From: Streptomyces sp. Z26
GTDB lineage: Bacteria > Actinomycetota > Actinomycetes > Streptomycetales > Streptomycetaceae
DNA length: 64,000 nucleotides
Assembly (NCBI RefSeq): GCF_003665095.1
Contig: NZ_RCHV01000002.1
Coordinates: 5,708,501-5,772,500, forward strand
Direction: 5' to 3'
Shown piece by piece: positions 19,257 to 27,912 of the stretch. The notes below the pieces were generated by a model. It was not told the origin of the DNA and ran no database searches. It saw only the letters and a program-made list of their open reading frames with translations. Made by a program: the position numbers and the translations under genes. Position 1 is the first letter of the stretch; each line of letters opens with the position of its first letter.

Positions 19257-19718
19257 ATGACTTCTACGCGCGTCACCATGGAGGGCATGAATTTCCCCCC
19301 ACAGATCACCCGTATCGGCGCTGTCGCCGCCCTGTCCGCCGCCCTTCTCGCGGGCGGTCCCGCGGTGGCCGCGCAGGCCGCCCCGTCCGCTCCGGCCAGT
19401 GCCGTCACCCTGTCCGCCCCGTCCGTGCTCGACGTCGGCGAGATCTGCCACTCGGAGCTGCCGACCGAGGCCCACGACACGCTCGACCTCATCGAGGAGG
19501 GCGGCCCGTACCCGTACCCGCAGGACGGCACCGTCTTCGAGAACCGCGAGGGCATCCTGCCGGACCAGAGCGAGGGCTACTACCACGAGTACACCGTCGA
19601 GACGCCGGGCTCGGACGACCGTGGCGCGCGCCGCATCGTGACCGGTGACAAGGAGCAGGAGGACTACTACACGGCGGACCACTACGAGTCGTTCGACCTC
19701 GTCGACCACTCCTGCTGA
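19257..19718 (+). CDS. Secreted guanyl-specific ribonuclease (RNase Sa family)
   Basis: Protein of 153 aa with a signal peptide (hydrophobic core ITRIGAVAALSAALLAGG). The mature 95-residue domain aligns closely with Streptomyces RNase Sa. The catalytic residues are present: E111 in YYHEYTV (RNase Sa Glu54), R126 in GARRIVTG (Arg69) and H142 in DHYESF (His85). The disulfide pair is C64 and C153, the final residue. Such microbial RNases cut RNA 3' to guanosine through a 2',3'-cyclic phosphate. A cell making it needs an intracellular barstar-type inhibitor; none is adjacent. Start uncertain: ATGs at 19278 and 19287 are also in frame, but CGGAG lies upstream of the 19257 ATG. Confidence 0.93.
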   Translation: MTSTRVTMEGMNFPPQITRIGAVAALSAALLAGGPAVAAQAAPSAPASAVTLSAPSVLDVGEICHSELPTEAHDTLDLIEEGGPYPYPQDGTVFENREGILPDQSEGYYHEYTVETPGSDDRGARRIVTGDKEQEDYYTADHYESFDLVDHSC

Positions 19719-19785
19719 CAGCGGACGTTCCGGCCGCACGGCCGCGCACACCGCACAGCAGCACACCGCACAGCCGTCACCGCGC

Positions 19786-19831
19786 ACCCGGTCCCGGTGG
19801 GGGACGTCGACGTCCCCCACCGGGACCGGGT
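19786..19831. terminator. 46-bp perfect palindrome, bidirectional terminator
   Basis: Two perfect 23-bp arms meeting at a GACGTCGACGTC centre with no loop, between the convergent RNase and beta-glucosidase genes. The placement fits transcription termination for both strands. The zero-length loop means the DNA itself could extrude a cruciform. Confidence 0.8.
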
Positions 19832-19846
19832 GTCGGCAGGTGGGTG

Positions 19847-21208
19847 CTACGCCGCCCCGCGCGCGCGGCGCCTGTGCGCGCGGACGATGTCGGCGTAGCG
19901 GTGGCCGCTCCCCTTCACCGTCCGGCGCTGGGTGGCGTAGTCGACGTGGACGAGGCCGAAGCGCTTGTCGTAGCCGTACGCCCACTCGAAGTTGTCCAGC
20001 AGGGACCAGGCGAAGTAGCCCTCCAGCGGCACCCCCTCGCGTACGGCGCGGGCGCACGCCGCGAGGTGTTCCTCCAGGTAGCGCGTGCGGTCCGGGTCGT
20101 CGACCTGCCCGTCGGGGCCGACTGCGTCGGGGTACGCGGAGCCGTTCTCGGTGACGAAGAGGCGCCGGGCGCCGTAGTCGTCGGTGATCCGGTGCAGGGT
20201 CTTCGTCAGGCCCTCCGCGTGGACCTCCCAGTCCATGGCGGTACGGCGTACGCCCGGCAGCCGTACGCCACGCGCCCGCGGCGGCGGACCGGTGGGGTCG
20301 TCGGCGACGACGTTGCGGAAGTAGTAGTTGAGGCCCAGCCAGTCGAGGGGCGCCGCGATGGTCTCCAGGTCCCCGTCGCGCAGGGGGAGTTCCACGCCGT
20401 ACAGCTCGACCATGTCCTGCGGGTAGCCGCGCCCGTGGAGGGCGTCCATCCACCAGCGGTTGGTGTGCCCGTCGGCGCGTACGGCGGCGGCGACGTCCGC
20501 GTCGCGGGCGGTGGCGGGCTCGCAGTGGGTGAGGTTGTTGACGATGCCGACCTCGGCGTTCGGGACGGCCGCCCGGATCGCCTGCACGGCGAGGCCGTGG
20601 CCGAGGTGCAGGTGCACGGAGGCGCGTACGGCGGCGGTGATGTCGGTGAGCCCCGGCGCCATGACGCCGTCGAGGTGGCCGATCCAGGCGGAGCACAGCG
20701 GCTCGTTGAGGGTGGCCCAGTGCGTGATCCGGTCGCCCAGTCGGTCGGCCACGGCGGCGGCGTAGGCGCCGAACGCCTCGGCGGTGTCCCGCGCGGGCCA
20801 GCCGCCGCGGTCCTGGAGGGCCTGCGGCAGGTCCCAGTGGTAGAGCGTGGGGAAGGGCGTGATGCCCGCCTCCAGCAGGGCGTCGGTCAGCCGGTCGTAG
20901 AAGGCGAGCCCGCGCTCGTTGACGGGGCCGTCGCCGCCGGGGACGACGCGCGGCCAGGCGATCGAGAAGCGGTACGCGTCCACGCCGAGCTGCCCCATCA
21001 GGGCCAGGTCCTCGGGCCAGCGGTGGTAGTGGTCGCAGGCGGTGTCACCGGTGTCGCCGTTCTCGATCTTGCCGGGGGTGTGCGAGAACGTGTCCCAGAT
21101 GGACGGCGCGCGGCCGTCCTCGTCGACGGCGCCCTCGATCTGGTACGCGGCGGTGGCCACGCCCCAGCGGAAGTCGGCGGGGAACGAGAGGGGGAAGTGC
21201 TCGGTCAC
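19847..21208 (-). CDS. Family GH1 beta-glucosidase
   Basis: Protein of 453 aa, typical GH1 length. FRWGVATAAYQIEGA near the N-terminus is the GH1 signature. The acid/base is in THWATLNEPLCSAW (NEP, near residue 167) and the nucleophile in RRLFVTENGSAYPD (TENG, near 355). The C-terminus has EGYFAWSLLDNFEWAYGYDKRFGLVHVDY. No signal peptide, so it acts inside the cell on imported beta-glucosides such as cellobiose. It is the last gene of a same-strand block with an ABC importer (gap 131 bp), which supplies the substrate. GTG start. Confidence 0.96.
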   Translation of the reverse strand: MTEHFPLSFPADFRWGVATAAYQIEGAVDEDGRAPSIWDTFSHTPGKIENGDTGDTACDHYHRWPEDLALMGQLGVDAYRFSIAWPRVVPGGDGPVNERGLAFYDRLTDALLEAGITPFPTLYHWDLPQALQDRGGWPARDTAEAFGAYAAAVADRLGDRITHWATLNEPLCSAWIGHLDGVMAPGLTDITAAVRASVHLHLGHGLAVQAIRAAVPNAEVGIVNNLTHCEPATARDADVAAAVRADGHTNRWWMDALHGRGYPQDMVELYGVELPLRDGDLETIAAPLDWLGLNYYFRNVVADDPTGPPPRARGVRLPGVRRTAMDWEVHAEGLTKTLHRITDDYGARRLFVTENGSAYPDAVGPDGQVDDPDRTRYLEEHLAACARAVREGVPLEGYFAWSLLDNFEWAYGYDKRFGLVHVDYATQRRTVKGSGHRYADIVRAHRRRARGAA

Positions 21209-21339
21209 GGACGGCCTTTCTCACGGGTGTGCGGCTTGCTCGGTACGTGCGGTGCGGTGCGGGCGCCGCACGGGTGCGGGTACGGGTGGTGCGCGGGAAG
21301 CGGAGCCCGGAGCCCGGCCCGGTCCCCGCCCGCCGGGGG

Positions 21340-22287
21340 CTACTTGACGGCCCCGGCGGTCAGCCCCGCGACGAGGTAGCGCTGGAGCAGCAGGAACCCG
21401 GCGACGATCGGCACGCTCGCGACGAGCGAGGCGGCCATGACCTGGTTCCAGTACACCTGCGTCTGCGTCGCGTAGCCCTGGAGCCCGATGGCCAGCGTGC
21501 GGGTCTCGCCGTTGGTCATGACCGAGGCGAAGAGGACCTCGCCCCACGCGGTCATGAACGAGTAGACGGTGACGGCGACGATCCCCGGTGTCGCGGCGGG
21601 CACCACCACGCGGAACAGCGCGCCGAGCGGACCGCAGCCGTCCACGAGCGCCGCCTCGTCGAGGTCGCGGGGGATCGAGTCGAAGTAGCCGACGAGCATC
21701 CAGATCGAGAACGGCAGGGTGAAGGTGAGGTACGTGAGGATCAGCGCGCCGCGCGAGCCGTACAGCGCGATGCCGGTGGTGTTGCCGATGTTGACGAAGA
21801 TCAGGAACAGCGGCAGCAGGAAGAGGATGCCCGGGAACATCTGCGTGGACAGCACGGTGACGGTGAAGACCCGCCTGCCGCGGAAGCGGTGGCGGCTCAC
21901 GGCGTACGCCGCGAAGACCGCGATGACCACCGAGCAGACCGTCGCCGCGCCCGCCACGGTCAGCGAGTTGAGGAAGTAGCGGGCGAGCGGGACGGTCTCC
22001 CAGATGTCGAGGTACGGCTGGACCGTCAGGTCGCCGGGGAACCAGCGGAACGACCCGGTGACGTCGTCCAGCGTCTTCAGCGAGCTGCTGAGCATCACGT
22101 ACACGGGCGTCGCCGTGAACACCGCCAGCAGCGTGAGCACGATCCGCCGCGTCCACACGAACGACCGCGGCGGCGCGGTCGGCGACCGGCGTACGGGCTC
22201 GCGGCGCGCGCCGACGCGCGGTGTGCGCGCGCCCGGCGCCTTGCGCACCGCCGTGCGGGCGTCGGCGGTGGGAGCGGTGTCAGCCAT
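21340..22287 (-). CDS. Carbohydrate ABC transporter permease (MalG type)
   Basis: Protein of 315 aa. A charged cytoplasmic N-terminus (about 45 residues rich in Arg and Pro) is followed by six hydrophobic segments. The EAA loop that contacts the ATPase reads EAALVDGCGPLGALFRVVVPAATPGI. GGAGG lies 7 nt before the ATG, and the start overlaps the stop of the MalF-type gene by 8 nt. No ATPase is encoded here. As in other Streptomyces oligosaccharide importers, a shared MsiK-type ATPase encoded elsewhere is probably used. Confidence 0.93.
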   Translation of the reverse strand: MADTAPTADARTAVRKAPGARTPRVGARREPVRRSPTAPPRSFVWTRRIVLTLLAVFTATPVYVMLSSSLKTLDDVTGSFRWFPGDLTVQPYLDIWETVPLARYFLNSLTVAGAATVCSVVIAVFAAYAVSRHRFRGRRVFTVTVLSTQMFPGILFLLPLFLIFVNIGNTTGIALYGSRGALILTYLTFTLPFSIWMLVGYFDSIPRDLDEAALVDGCGPLGALFRVVVPAATPGIVAVTVYSFMTAWGEVLFASVMTNGETRTLAIGLQGYATQTQVYWNQVMAASLVASVPIVAGFLLLQRYLVAGLTAGAVK

Positions 22288-23308
22288 CGTGTTTCCTCCC
22301 CCGGCCGGTGACCAGCAGATAGCCCGCCGTCACCACCAGCAGGAACAGCAGGAGCAGCACCGACATGGCGGAGCCCGCGCCGAAGTCCCAGGTGGCGAAC
22401 GACGATTGGTAGATGTGCAGGGAGATCAGGTCCGCCGACTCGGGTGGCGCCTTGCCGAACAGCAGGTACGGCACGTTGAAGTCGTTGAACGTCCAGAGGA
22501 AGAGGACGAGCACCAGGACCTGGTTCACCGGTCGGAGCGACGGCAGCGTGATCCGCCGCAGCTGCTGCCGGATCCCGGCCCCGTCCACCTGCGCCGCCTC
22601 GTACAGCTCGCGCGGGATGTTCTGGAGCGCCGCCATCAGGATCAGGAACGCGAACGGCCAGGTGCGCCAGACGGACACCACGACGAGCGACACGAAGCTG
22701 TTGTCCCCGATCAGCCAGAACGTGGGGCTGTCGGTGAGCCCCAACTGCTCGTGCAGGACGTGGTTCACCAGCCCGTTGTCCCGCTGGAGCATGAACGACC
22801 AGGTGATCACGGCGGCGTAGACGGGAAGCGCGTACGGGACGAGGAACAGCGCGCGGAGCAGCCCGCGCCCCCGGAAGTTCTCCTGCATCAGTACCGCCGC
22901 CGCCATGCCGACGACCCAGGCGAGGCCGACGGAGAGGACGGTGAAGGCGCACGTCACCCCGAACGAGCGGAGCAGGGCCTCCCCGACGGGCGCGTCGAAA
23001 TCCACGGCGACCCGGAAGTTGGCCAGGCCCGCCCAGGGGGCGTCGCCCCAGGTGCGGATGTACTGCTGGGTCAGCTCCTTGAAGCTCATCACGATGCCGA
23101 CGGCCATCGGGACGAGGTGGACGAGGAGTTCCAGCAGCAGCGCCGGGAGCAGCAGCAGGTACGGCAGCCCGGCGCGGCGCAGCCGTGCGGGCAGGCGTGG
23201 ACGGGGGCGGGAGCGGCGGCCCGGCTCGGGCCCGTCGGCGGGCGCCGCGTCGCCGGGGTGCGGCGGGTGCGGCGGGTGCGGCGGGTGCGGGGTGTCGAGC
23301 GCGGTCAT
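22280..23308 (-). CDS. Carbohydrate ABC transporter permease (MalF type)
   Basis: Protein of 342 aa with six membrane segments after an odd N-terminus in which HPP is repeated (HPPHPPHPPHP, residues 8-18). The EAA motif is YEAAQVDGAGIRQQLRRITLP near 250. It partners the MalG-type protein downstream and the lipoprotein encoded 13 bp upstream. The three genes form a CUT1-type sugar importer lacking its own ATPase. Confidence 0.93.
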   Translation of the reverse strand: MTALDTPHPPHPPHPPHPGDAAPADGPEPGRRSRPRPRLPARLRRAGLPYLLLLPALLLELLVHLVPMAVGIVMSFKELTQQYIRTWGDAPWAGLANFRVAVDFDAPVGEALLRSFGVTCAFTVLSVGLAWVVGMAAAVLMQENFRGRGLLRALFLVPYALPVYAAVITWSFMLQRDNGLVNHVLHEQLGLTDSPTFWLIGDNSFVSLVVVSVWRTWPFAFLILMAALQNIPRELYEAAQVDGAGIRQQLRRITLPSLRPVNQVLVLVLFLWTFNDFNVPYLLFGKAPPESADLISLHIYQSSFATWDFGAGSAMSVLLLLFLLVVTAGYLLVTGRGRKHDG

Positions 23309-23321
23309 CGGCGGCCCGACC

Positions 23322-24665
23322 TCACTTCTGCATCTGCTGCTGGGCCTCGGTCAGCCGGTCCCGTACGGCCCCGGTGCCGACCTTCCTGCCCGAGGCGGCC
23401 TCCGCGAACAGCTCCTTCATCGCGGTGCCGACGAGCGTCTCGAACTTCGACTCGTCCGGGACCTGCGGCAGCGGCGCCGACGAGTTGGTCAGCACCTCGC
23501 GCAGCACCTTCAGGTCGGGCGTCTCGAACGCCGCGTCCTGCTGCGCCGCCACGACGGGCGGGATCGCGCCGTACGTGCCGTTGAGCGTCTTCTGCTCCTC
23601 GTCGGACGTCATGAACTTCACGAACTCCAACGCGCCGTCGAGGTTGTCGGTGTTCTTGAAGACCGCCAGGTTGATGCCCGCGACCATGGAGTTGACGGCG
23701 CGGTCGCCGGTCGCGTCCGCGTCCCGCGTCGGTACGGGTGCCACGCCGTACTCGTCGGGCTTCATGCCGTGCGACTTGAGCGACGAGGCCGCGGCCTGCC
23801 ACAGCAGCATCCCGGCCTTGCCGGTGGCGAAGTCGCGTACGGACTCGTTCTTGCCGTACTCGGCGTTGCCCTCGGCGGCGATCCCGTCCGAGGCGAGCAG
23901 GTCGACGTACTGCTTGACGGCCGCGACGTTCCCCGGCCCGTCGAAGGTGGGCTTGCCGGAGGAGTCGAAGAAGTCGGCGCCGTGCTGCTTGCCGAAGACG
24001 AAGGCGTGGTGGGCGTTCTCCACCGGGTTGCCGCCCTCGACGGCGAGTCCGTGGCGGCCGTCGCGGGTCAGCTTCCGGCCGACGTCGACGAACTCGTCCC
24101 AGGTGGCGGGCGGTTCGTCGATACCGGCGTCGCGGAACATCTGCTTGTTGTAGTAGAGCCCGTACGCGAGGGAGTAGAGCGGTACGGCGGCGGGCGGCTT
24201 GCCCTTCGCCCCGGCGGCGGCGAGCGCGGCGGGGGTGAACCGGTCCTCGCCACCGATCCGTTCGAGGTTCTTCGCGTCCCACGGCAGGAGGGCGCCGGTG
24301 GCCTGGAGCGAGGCGGACCAGGTGTTGCCGATGTTGAGCACGTCGGGCCCCTGGCCCGAGGAGGTGGCGGCGAGGATGCGGTCGAGGAGGCTGTCCCAGG
24401 GCACGACCTCCAGCTTGACCCGGATGCCGGTCTCCTTCTCGAACTTCTCCAGTTCGGGCGTGAGCACCTTCTTGTCGTGCTCCAGGCTGCTGCCCTGGTT
24501 GCTGGCCCAGTAGGTCAGTTCCTTCGGCTTCTCGTTGCTGCCCTCGTCGCTGGTGCTGGTGCCGCCGCCGCACGCCGTGGCCGCCATGCTCAGCGCGCAC
24601 ACGGCGGCGACTGCGGCGGTTCTGCGGAGGGCTGGGCGGCCTGGGGCGGATCGGCGTGCACGCAT
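23322..24665 (-). CDS. Sugar-binding lipoprotein of CUT1 ABC importer
   Basis: Protein of 447 aa from the ATG read at 24665 (an upstream in-frame ATG would add 18 residues; AGGGG precedes the chosen start). The signal peptide ends in a lipobox (MAATACGGG), so it is anchored to the outer face of the membrane. The rest is a family 1 extracellular solute-binding protein: VPWDSLLDRILAATSSGQGPDVLNIG near 95-120, YNKQMFRDAGIDEPPATWDEF near 180, and FKNTDNLDGALEFVKFMTSDE near 345. The neighbouring GH1 glucosidase suggests a beta-glucoside or oligosaccharide ligand. Confidence 0.93.
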   Translation of the reverse strand: MRARRSAPGRPALRRTAAVAAVCALSMAATACGGGTSTSDEGSNEKPKELTYWASNQGSSLEHDKKVLTPELEKFEKETGIRVKLEVVPWDSLLDRILAATSSGQGPDVLNIGNTWSASLQATGALLPWDAKNLERIGGEDRFTPAALAAAGAKGKPPAAVPLYSLAYGLYYNKQMFRDAGIDEPPATWDEFVDVGRKLTRDGRHGLAVEGGNPVENAHHAFVFGKQHGADFFDSSGKPTFDGPGNVAAVKQYVDLLASDGIAAEGNAEYGKNESVRDFATGKAGMLLWQAAASSLKSHGMKPDEYGVAPVPTRDADATGDRAVNSMVAGINLAVFKNTDNLDGALEFVKFMTSDEEQKTLNGTYGAIPPVVAAQQDAAFETPDLKVLREVLTNSSAPLPQVPDESKFETLVGTAMKELFAEAASGRKVGTGAVRDRLTEAQQQMQK

Positions 24666-24722
24666 GGTCAGTTGACCCCTCTCCGGGGTTGCCGTCTTCG
24701 GGTGTTGAAGGAGGGACACCCT

Positions 24723-24743
24723 TTAATTCAAGCCGTGAGTTAA
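24723..24743. promoter_or_regulatory. Putative operator between importer and ROK regulator
   Basis: Inverted repeat TTAATTCA-n5-TGAGTTAA (8-bp arms, one mismatch) in a strikingly AT-rich patch 58 bp upstream of the sugar-binding protein gene and 78 bp upstream of the ROK gene. The position suits control of both divergent transcripts by the ROK protein. Confidence 0.65.
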
Positions 24744-24820
24744 GTGGTGAAAGAGGGTCGCGTCAAGAGTCCCGGCAGAGATAGGTTGTCGGCTGGGCGA
24801 AGTGCGACGTGAGGAGCCCG

Positions 24821-26125
24821 ATGGCGGAGCGGAGCAGGCGCACGGTGCGCGATCTGCGGCGCACCAACCGCGCGGCGGTGCTGCGCCGGATCTACTTCGA
24901 CGGCCCCCTCAGCCGCCAGGAACTGGGCCCGCTGACCGCCCTCAGCTCCGGCTCGGTGAGCAACGTGGTGACCGACCTGCTCGGCGTCGGACTGCTGGAG
25001 GAGGCCGGGTCCGTCGAGTCGGACGGCGGCCGCCCGCGCACCCTGCTGCGCGTCGCCCCCGGCGCCGGCAGCCTGATCGGCGTGGACGTGGGGGAGACCC
25101 GGGTCCGCGTCGAGCTGTTCGACCTGGCCCTCACCGAGATCGCCCGCGCGGAACGCCCGCTGGACGACGCCGGGCACGACGTCGACCGCGTCGTACGGCA
25201 CGTGCTGGACGGCCTCGCGGACGTTCTCGACCGGGCCGCACCGGATGCCGCGCCGCCCGCCGCACCGCCCGCCGGTCCCCTCGTCGGCGTCGGTGTCGGC
25301 GTGCCCGGCATCGTCGACCACGGCACGCCCGGCGGCACGGTCGTGCACGGCCAGACCGTCGGTTGGGACGCCGTACCCCTGGAGGAGCTGCTCCGCCGGG
25401 GCCTGCGCGCCGAGTTGCCCGGCCTCCCGCCGGACGTGCCGCTGCTGCTGGACAACGGCGCGCGCACCATGGGCCAGGCCGAGATGTGGTTCGGCGCGGG
25501 CCGCGGCGCGCGCGACGCCGTGGTCGCCCTCATCGGCTCCGGCGTCGGCGCCTGCGTCGTCGCCGACGGGGTGCCGTACGGCGGCGCCACCAGCAGCGCG
25601 GGCGAGTGGGGGCACACCGTCCTGGACCTGCGCGGCCGCCGCTGCCGGTGCGGCGCGCGCGGCTGCCTGGAGGCGTACGTGGGGGCGGGCGCCGTACTGG
25701 AGCGCTGGCGGGCGGCGGGCGGGGCGCCACGCGGCGCGGACGAGGAGTCGGCGCTCGCCGCGCTCCTCGCGGACGACGGCGGTGCGGCGGCGGCCGTACT
25801 GGAGGAGACCGCGGAGTACCTGGGCGCGGGCATCGCGGACCTCGTCAACCTGTTCAACCCCGAGCGGATCGTCCTCGGCGGCTGGGCCGGGCTGCTGCTC
25901 GGCCCCCGGCTGCTGCCCGTCGTACGCTCCACGGCGGCGGCGTACGCGCTCCGTCACCCGGCCGCGCGTACCACCATCGAACTGGGCATGCTGGGGCCGG
26001 ACGCGGTCACCGTCGGGGCGGCGACCCTGCCGCTCCGACGGTTCCTGGACGAGGGCGGACGGAAGGAAGGTCACCCGAGGGAAGCGCTGTCAGTGGTGCC
26101 CGGTAGCGTTCGCCACCGGGCGTGA
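24821..26125 (+). CDS. ROK-family transcriptional regulator
   Basis: Protein of 434 aa from the ATG at 24821, which follows GAGGAG; a GTG at 24809 is also possible. Residues about 15-75 form a MarR-like winged helix (GPLSRQELGPLTALSSGSVSNVVTDLL, then the wing SDGGRPRTLLRV). The ROK sugar-binding domain follows, with the glycine-rich start LIGVDVGETRVRVELFDL, the sugar site EWGHTVLDL, and the zinc site CRCGARGCLEAY. The HTH plus ROK architecture marks it as a sugar-responsive repressor. It is divergent from the importer genes and in line with KDG kinase and KDPG aldolase. Confidence 0.93.
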   Translation: MAERSRRTVRDLRRTNRAAVLRRIYFDGPLSRQELGPLTALSSGSVSNVVTDLLGVGLLEEAGSVESDGGRPRTLLRVAPGAGSLIGVDVGETRVRVELFDLALTEIARAERPLDDAGHDVDRVVRHVLDGLADVLDRAAPDAAPPAAPPAGPLVGVGVGVPGIVDHGTPGGTVVHGQTVGWDAVPLEELLRRGLRAELPGLPPDVPLLLDNGARTMGQAEMWFGAGRGARDAVVALIGSGVGACVVADGVPYGGATSSAGEWGHTVLDLRGRRCRCGARGCLEAYVGAGAVLERWRAAGGAPRGADEESALAALLADDGGAAAAVLEETAEYLGAGIADLVNLFNPERIVLGGWAGLLLGPRLLPVVRSTAAAYALRHPAARTTIELGMLGPDAVTVGAATLPLRRFLDEGGRKEGHPREALSVVPGSVRHRA

Positions 26126-26162
26126 GGCTTTCAGGGGCACGTGAGGCCGTCAGGGGGCGGCA

Positions 26163-27146
26163 GTGGGGAGGAAGCCGGTGGGCACCGGACCGGAGGTCGT
26201 CACCTGCGGGGAGGCGATGCTGCTGATGCTCGCGGAGCCAGGGGTCCCGCTGGACAGGGCGGAGCACTTCAGACGCTCGATCGCGGGCGCCGAGTCGAAC
26301 GTCGCGTCGGGACTGGCCCGCCTCGGGCACCGTACGCGCTGGCTCGGCCGCGTCGGCGCGGACCCCGCGGGCGAGGCGGTGCTGCGGCAGCTGCGCGCGG
26401 ACGGCGTGGACGTGTCGTGGGCGGGCGTCGACCCGCACGCGCCCACGGGCCTCCTGCTGCGCGACAGCCATCCGCAGCGCGGCATCGACGTGCAGTACTA
26501 CCGGGCGGGTTCGGCCGCCTCCCGGCTGGCGCCGGAGCACATCCGGCCCGAGCAGCTGGCCGGGGCGCGGGTGCTGCACCTCTCCGGGATCACGCCGATG
26601 CTGTCGGAGTCCGCGGCCGAGGCCGTGTGGCGCCTCGTGGAGCTGGCGCGGAGCGCGGGCATCGCGATCTCCTTCGACCCCAACGTCCGCCTGAAGCTGG
26701 GCACTCCGCACGAGTGGATGCACTCGGCGGGCCCGCTGCTGCGCGAGGCCGACCTGGTGCTGGCGGGCGAGGACGAGCTGGAGCTGCTGCTCGGCGGCGG
26801 CGCCGACGAGTGCGCCCGCGCCCTCCTCGAACTGGGCCGCACCAGCGCCGTCGTGATCAAGCGCCGGGACCACTCGGCGACGGCCGTCAGCGAGGGCGGC
26901 AGCTGGGACCAGCGGGCCTTCGCCGTACGGATCACCGACCCGGTCGGCGCGGGCGACGCCTTCGCCGCGGGCTGGCTCTCCGGCTGGCTGCGCGGCGAGG
27001 GCCCGCAACGGGCGCTGGCCGAGGCGGCCTGTGTGGCGGCGCTGGCGGTGCAGACCGCGGCGGACACCGACGGGCTGCCCACCGCGGACGTACGGGACCG
27101 CGCGCTGCACGCGTTCCTGGAGGGCGGCGACCCGGTCCAGCGCTGA
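26163..27146 (+). CDS. kdgK: 2-keto-3-deoxygluconate kinase (PfkB family)
   Basis: Protein of 327 aa starting at GTG. PfkB features: VTCGEAMLLMLAEPG at the N-terminus, the first sugar-kinase signature around AGAESNVASGLARLG, FDPNVRLKLG near 178, and the anion hole/catalytic base DPVGAGDAFAAGW near 260. YYRAGSAASRL and the FDPNxR segment are characteristic of KDG kinases rather than ribokinases. The enzyme phosphorylates 2-keto-3-deoxygluconate to KDPG. It is followed by KDPG aldolase 63 bp on, making a complete lower Entner-Doudoroff-type route to pyruvate and glyceraldehyde 3-phosphate. Confidence 0.9.
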   Translation: MGRKPVGTGPEVVTCGEAMLLMLAEPGVPLDRAEHFRRSIAGAESNVASGLARLGHRTRWLGRVGADPAGEAVLRQLRADGVDVSWAGVDPHAPTGLLLRDSHPQRGIDVQYYRAGSAASRLAPEHIRPEQLAGARVLHLSGITPMLSESAAEAVWRLVELARSAGIAISFDPNVRLKLGTPHEWMHSAGPLLREADLVLAGEDELELLLGGGADECARALLELGRTSAVVIKRRDHSATAVSEGGSWDQRAFAVRITDPVGAGDAFAAGWLSGWLRGEGPQRALAEAACVAALAVQTAADTDGLPTADVRDRALHAFLEGGDPVQR

Positions 27147-27209
27147 CCAGCCGATGTGACCGACCCGGTCACCGCGGCCGGGTCCGACCGGAAGGGGCGT
27201 TCCACCACC

Positions 27210-27842
27210 GTGTACCGCTGGGAAATCACCCGCGCCGCGCTCGAACAGCGCGTCGTCGCCATCGTGCGCGCCGACAGCTACGAGCGCGCCACGACGCTCG
27301 CCGACACCCTCCTGCGGGGCGGCATCACCTGTCTGGAGATCTCCCTCACCACCCCGTTCGCGCTGGAGGCCGTGGGCACCCTCCAGCGGGAGACCGGCGA
27401 CGACGCGGTGATCGGCGCGGGCACCGTGCTCGACGCGGCCGCCGCGCGGATGGCCGTCGACGCGGGCGCCCGCTTCCTCGTCTCGCCGAGCCTCGACGCG
27501 GAGGTGATCCGTACGGGGCACCGGTACGGCGTGCCCGTCTTCCCCGGCGTCGCCACCCCCGGCGAGATCGTCACCGCGCTGGAGCTGGGGGCGGACGCGC
27601 TGAAGCTGTTCCCCGCCTCGGCCGTCTCGCCCGGCTGGGTCAGGGACGTACGGGCCGCGCTGCCGCAGGCGGCGCTCGTGCCCACCGGCGGGGTCACGCC
27701 GGAGGCGGCCCCGGACTGGATCGCGGCGGGCGCCGTCGCGTGCGGCATGGGCGCCGCGCTGTCCGAGGGGGACCGGACGACCGTCGCCAAGCGGGTCGCC
27801 CGGCTGCTGAGCCGGCTGGAGGAAGCCGACGGGACCCCGTGA
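27210..27842 (+). CDS. eda: KDPG/KHG aldolase
   Basis: Protein of 210 aa from the GTG at 27210, preceded by GGAAGGGG; an in-frame GTG at 27156 lacks an RBS. It is a class I aldolase TIM barrel: VVAIVRADSYERA near the start, CLEISLTTPFALEAV with the catalytic glutamate, VIGAGTVLDAA, FLVSPSLDAEV, FPGVATPGEI, and the Schiff-base lysine in ALKLFPASAV. It splits KDPG into pyruvate and glyceraldehyde 3-phosphate, the step after the upstream kinase. Confidence 0.95.
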   Translation: MYRWEITRAALEQRVVAIVRADSYERATTLADTLLRGGITCLEISLTTPFALEAVGTLQRETGDDAVIGAGTVLDAAAARMAVDAGARFLVSPSLDAEVIRTGHRYGVPVFPGVATPGEIVTALELGADALKLFPASAVSPGWVRDVRAALPQAALVPTGGVTPEAAPDWIAAGAVACGMGAALSEGDRTTVAKRVARLLSRLEEADGTP

Positions 27843-27912
27843 CGTACGAGGCACGCGCCGGGTGCCGCCACCCCGCGGGGTGGAGTCGGCCCGGACGGAA
27901 GGAGGGCGCGGC

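Noticed and set aside
17169..20696. A 1175-aa minus-strand open frame spanning allantoicase, RNase and part of the beta-glucosidase region
   Set aside because: It overlaps three real genes on both strands and contains no recognisable domain. Long empty frames are common at this GC content.
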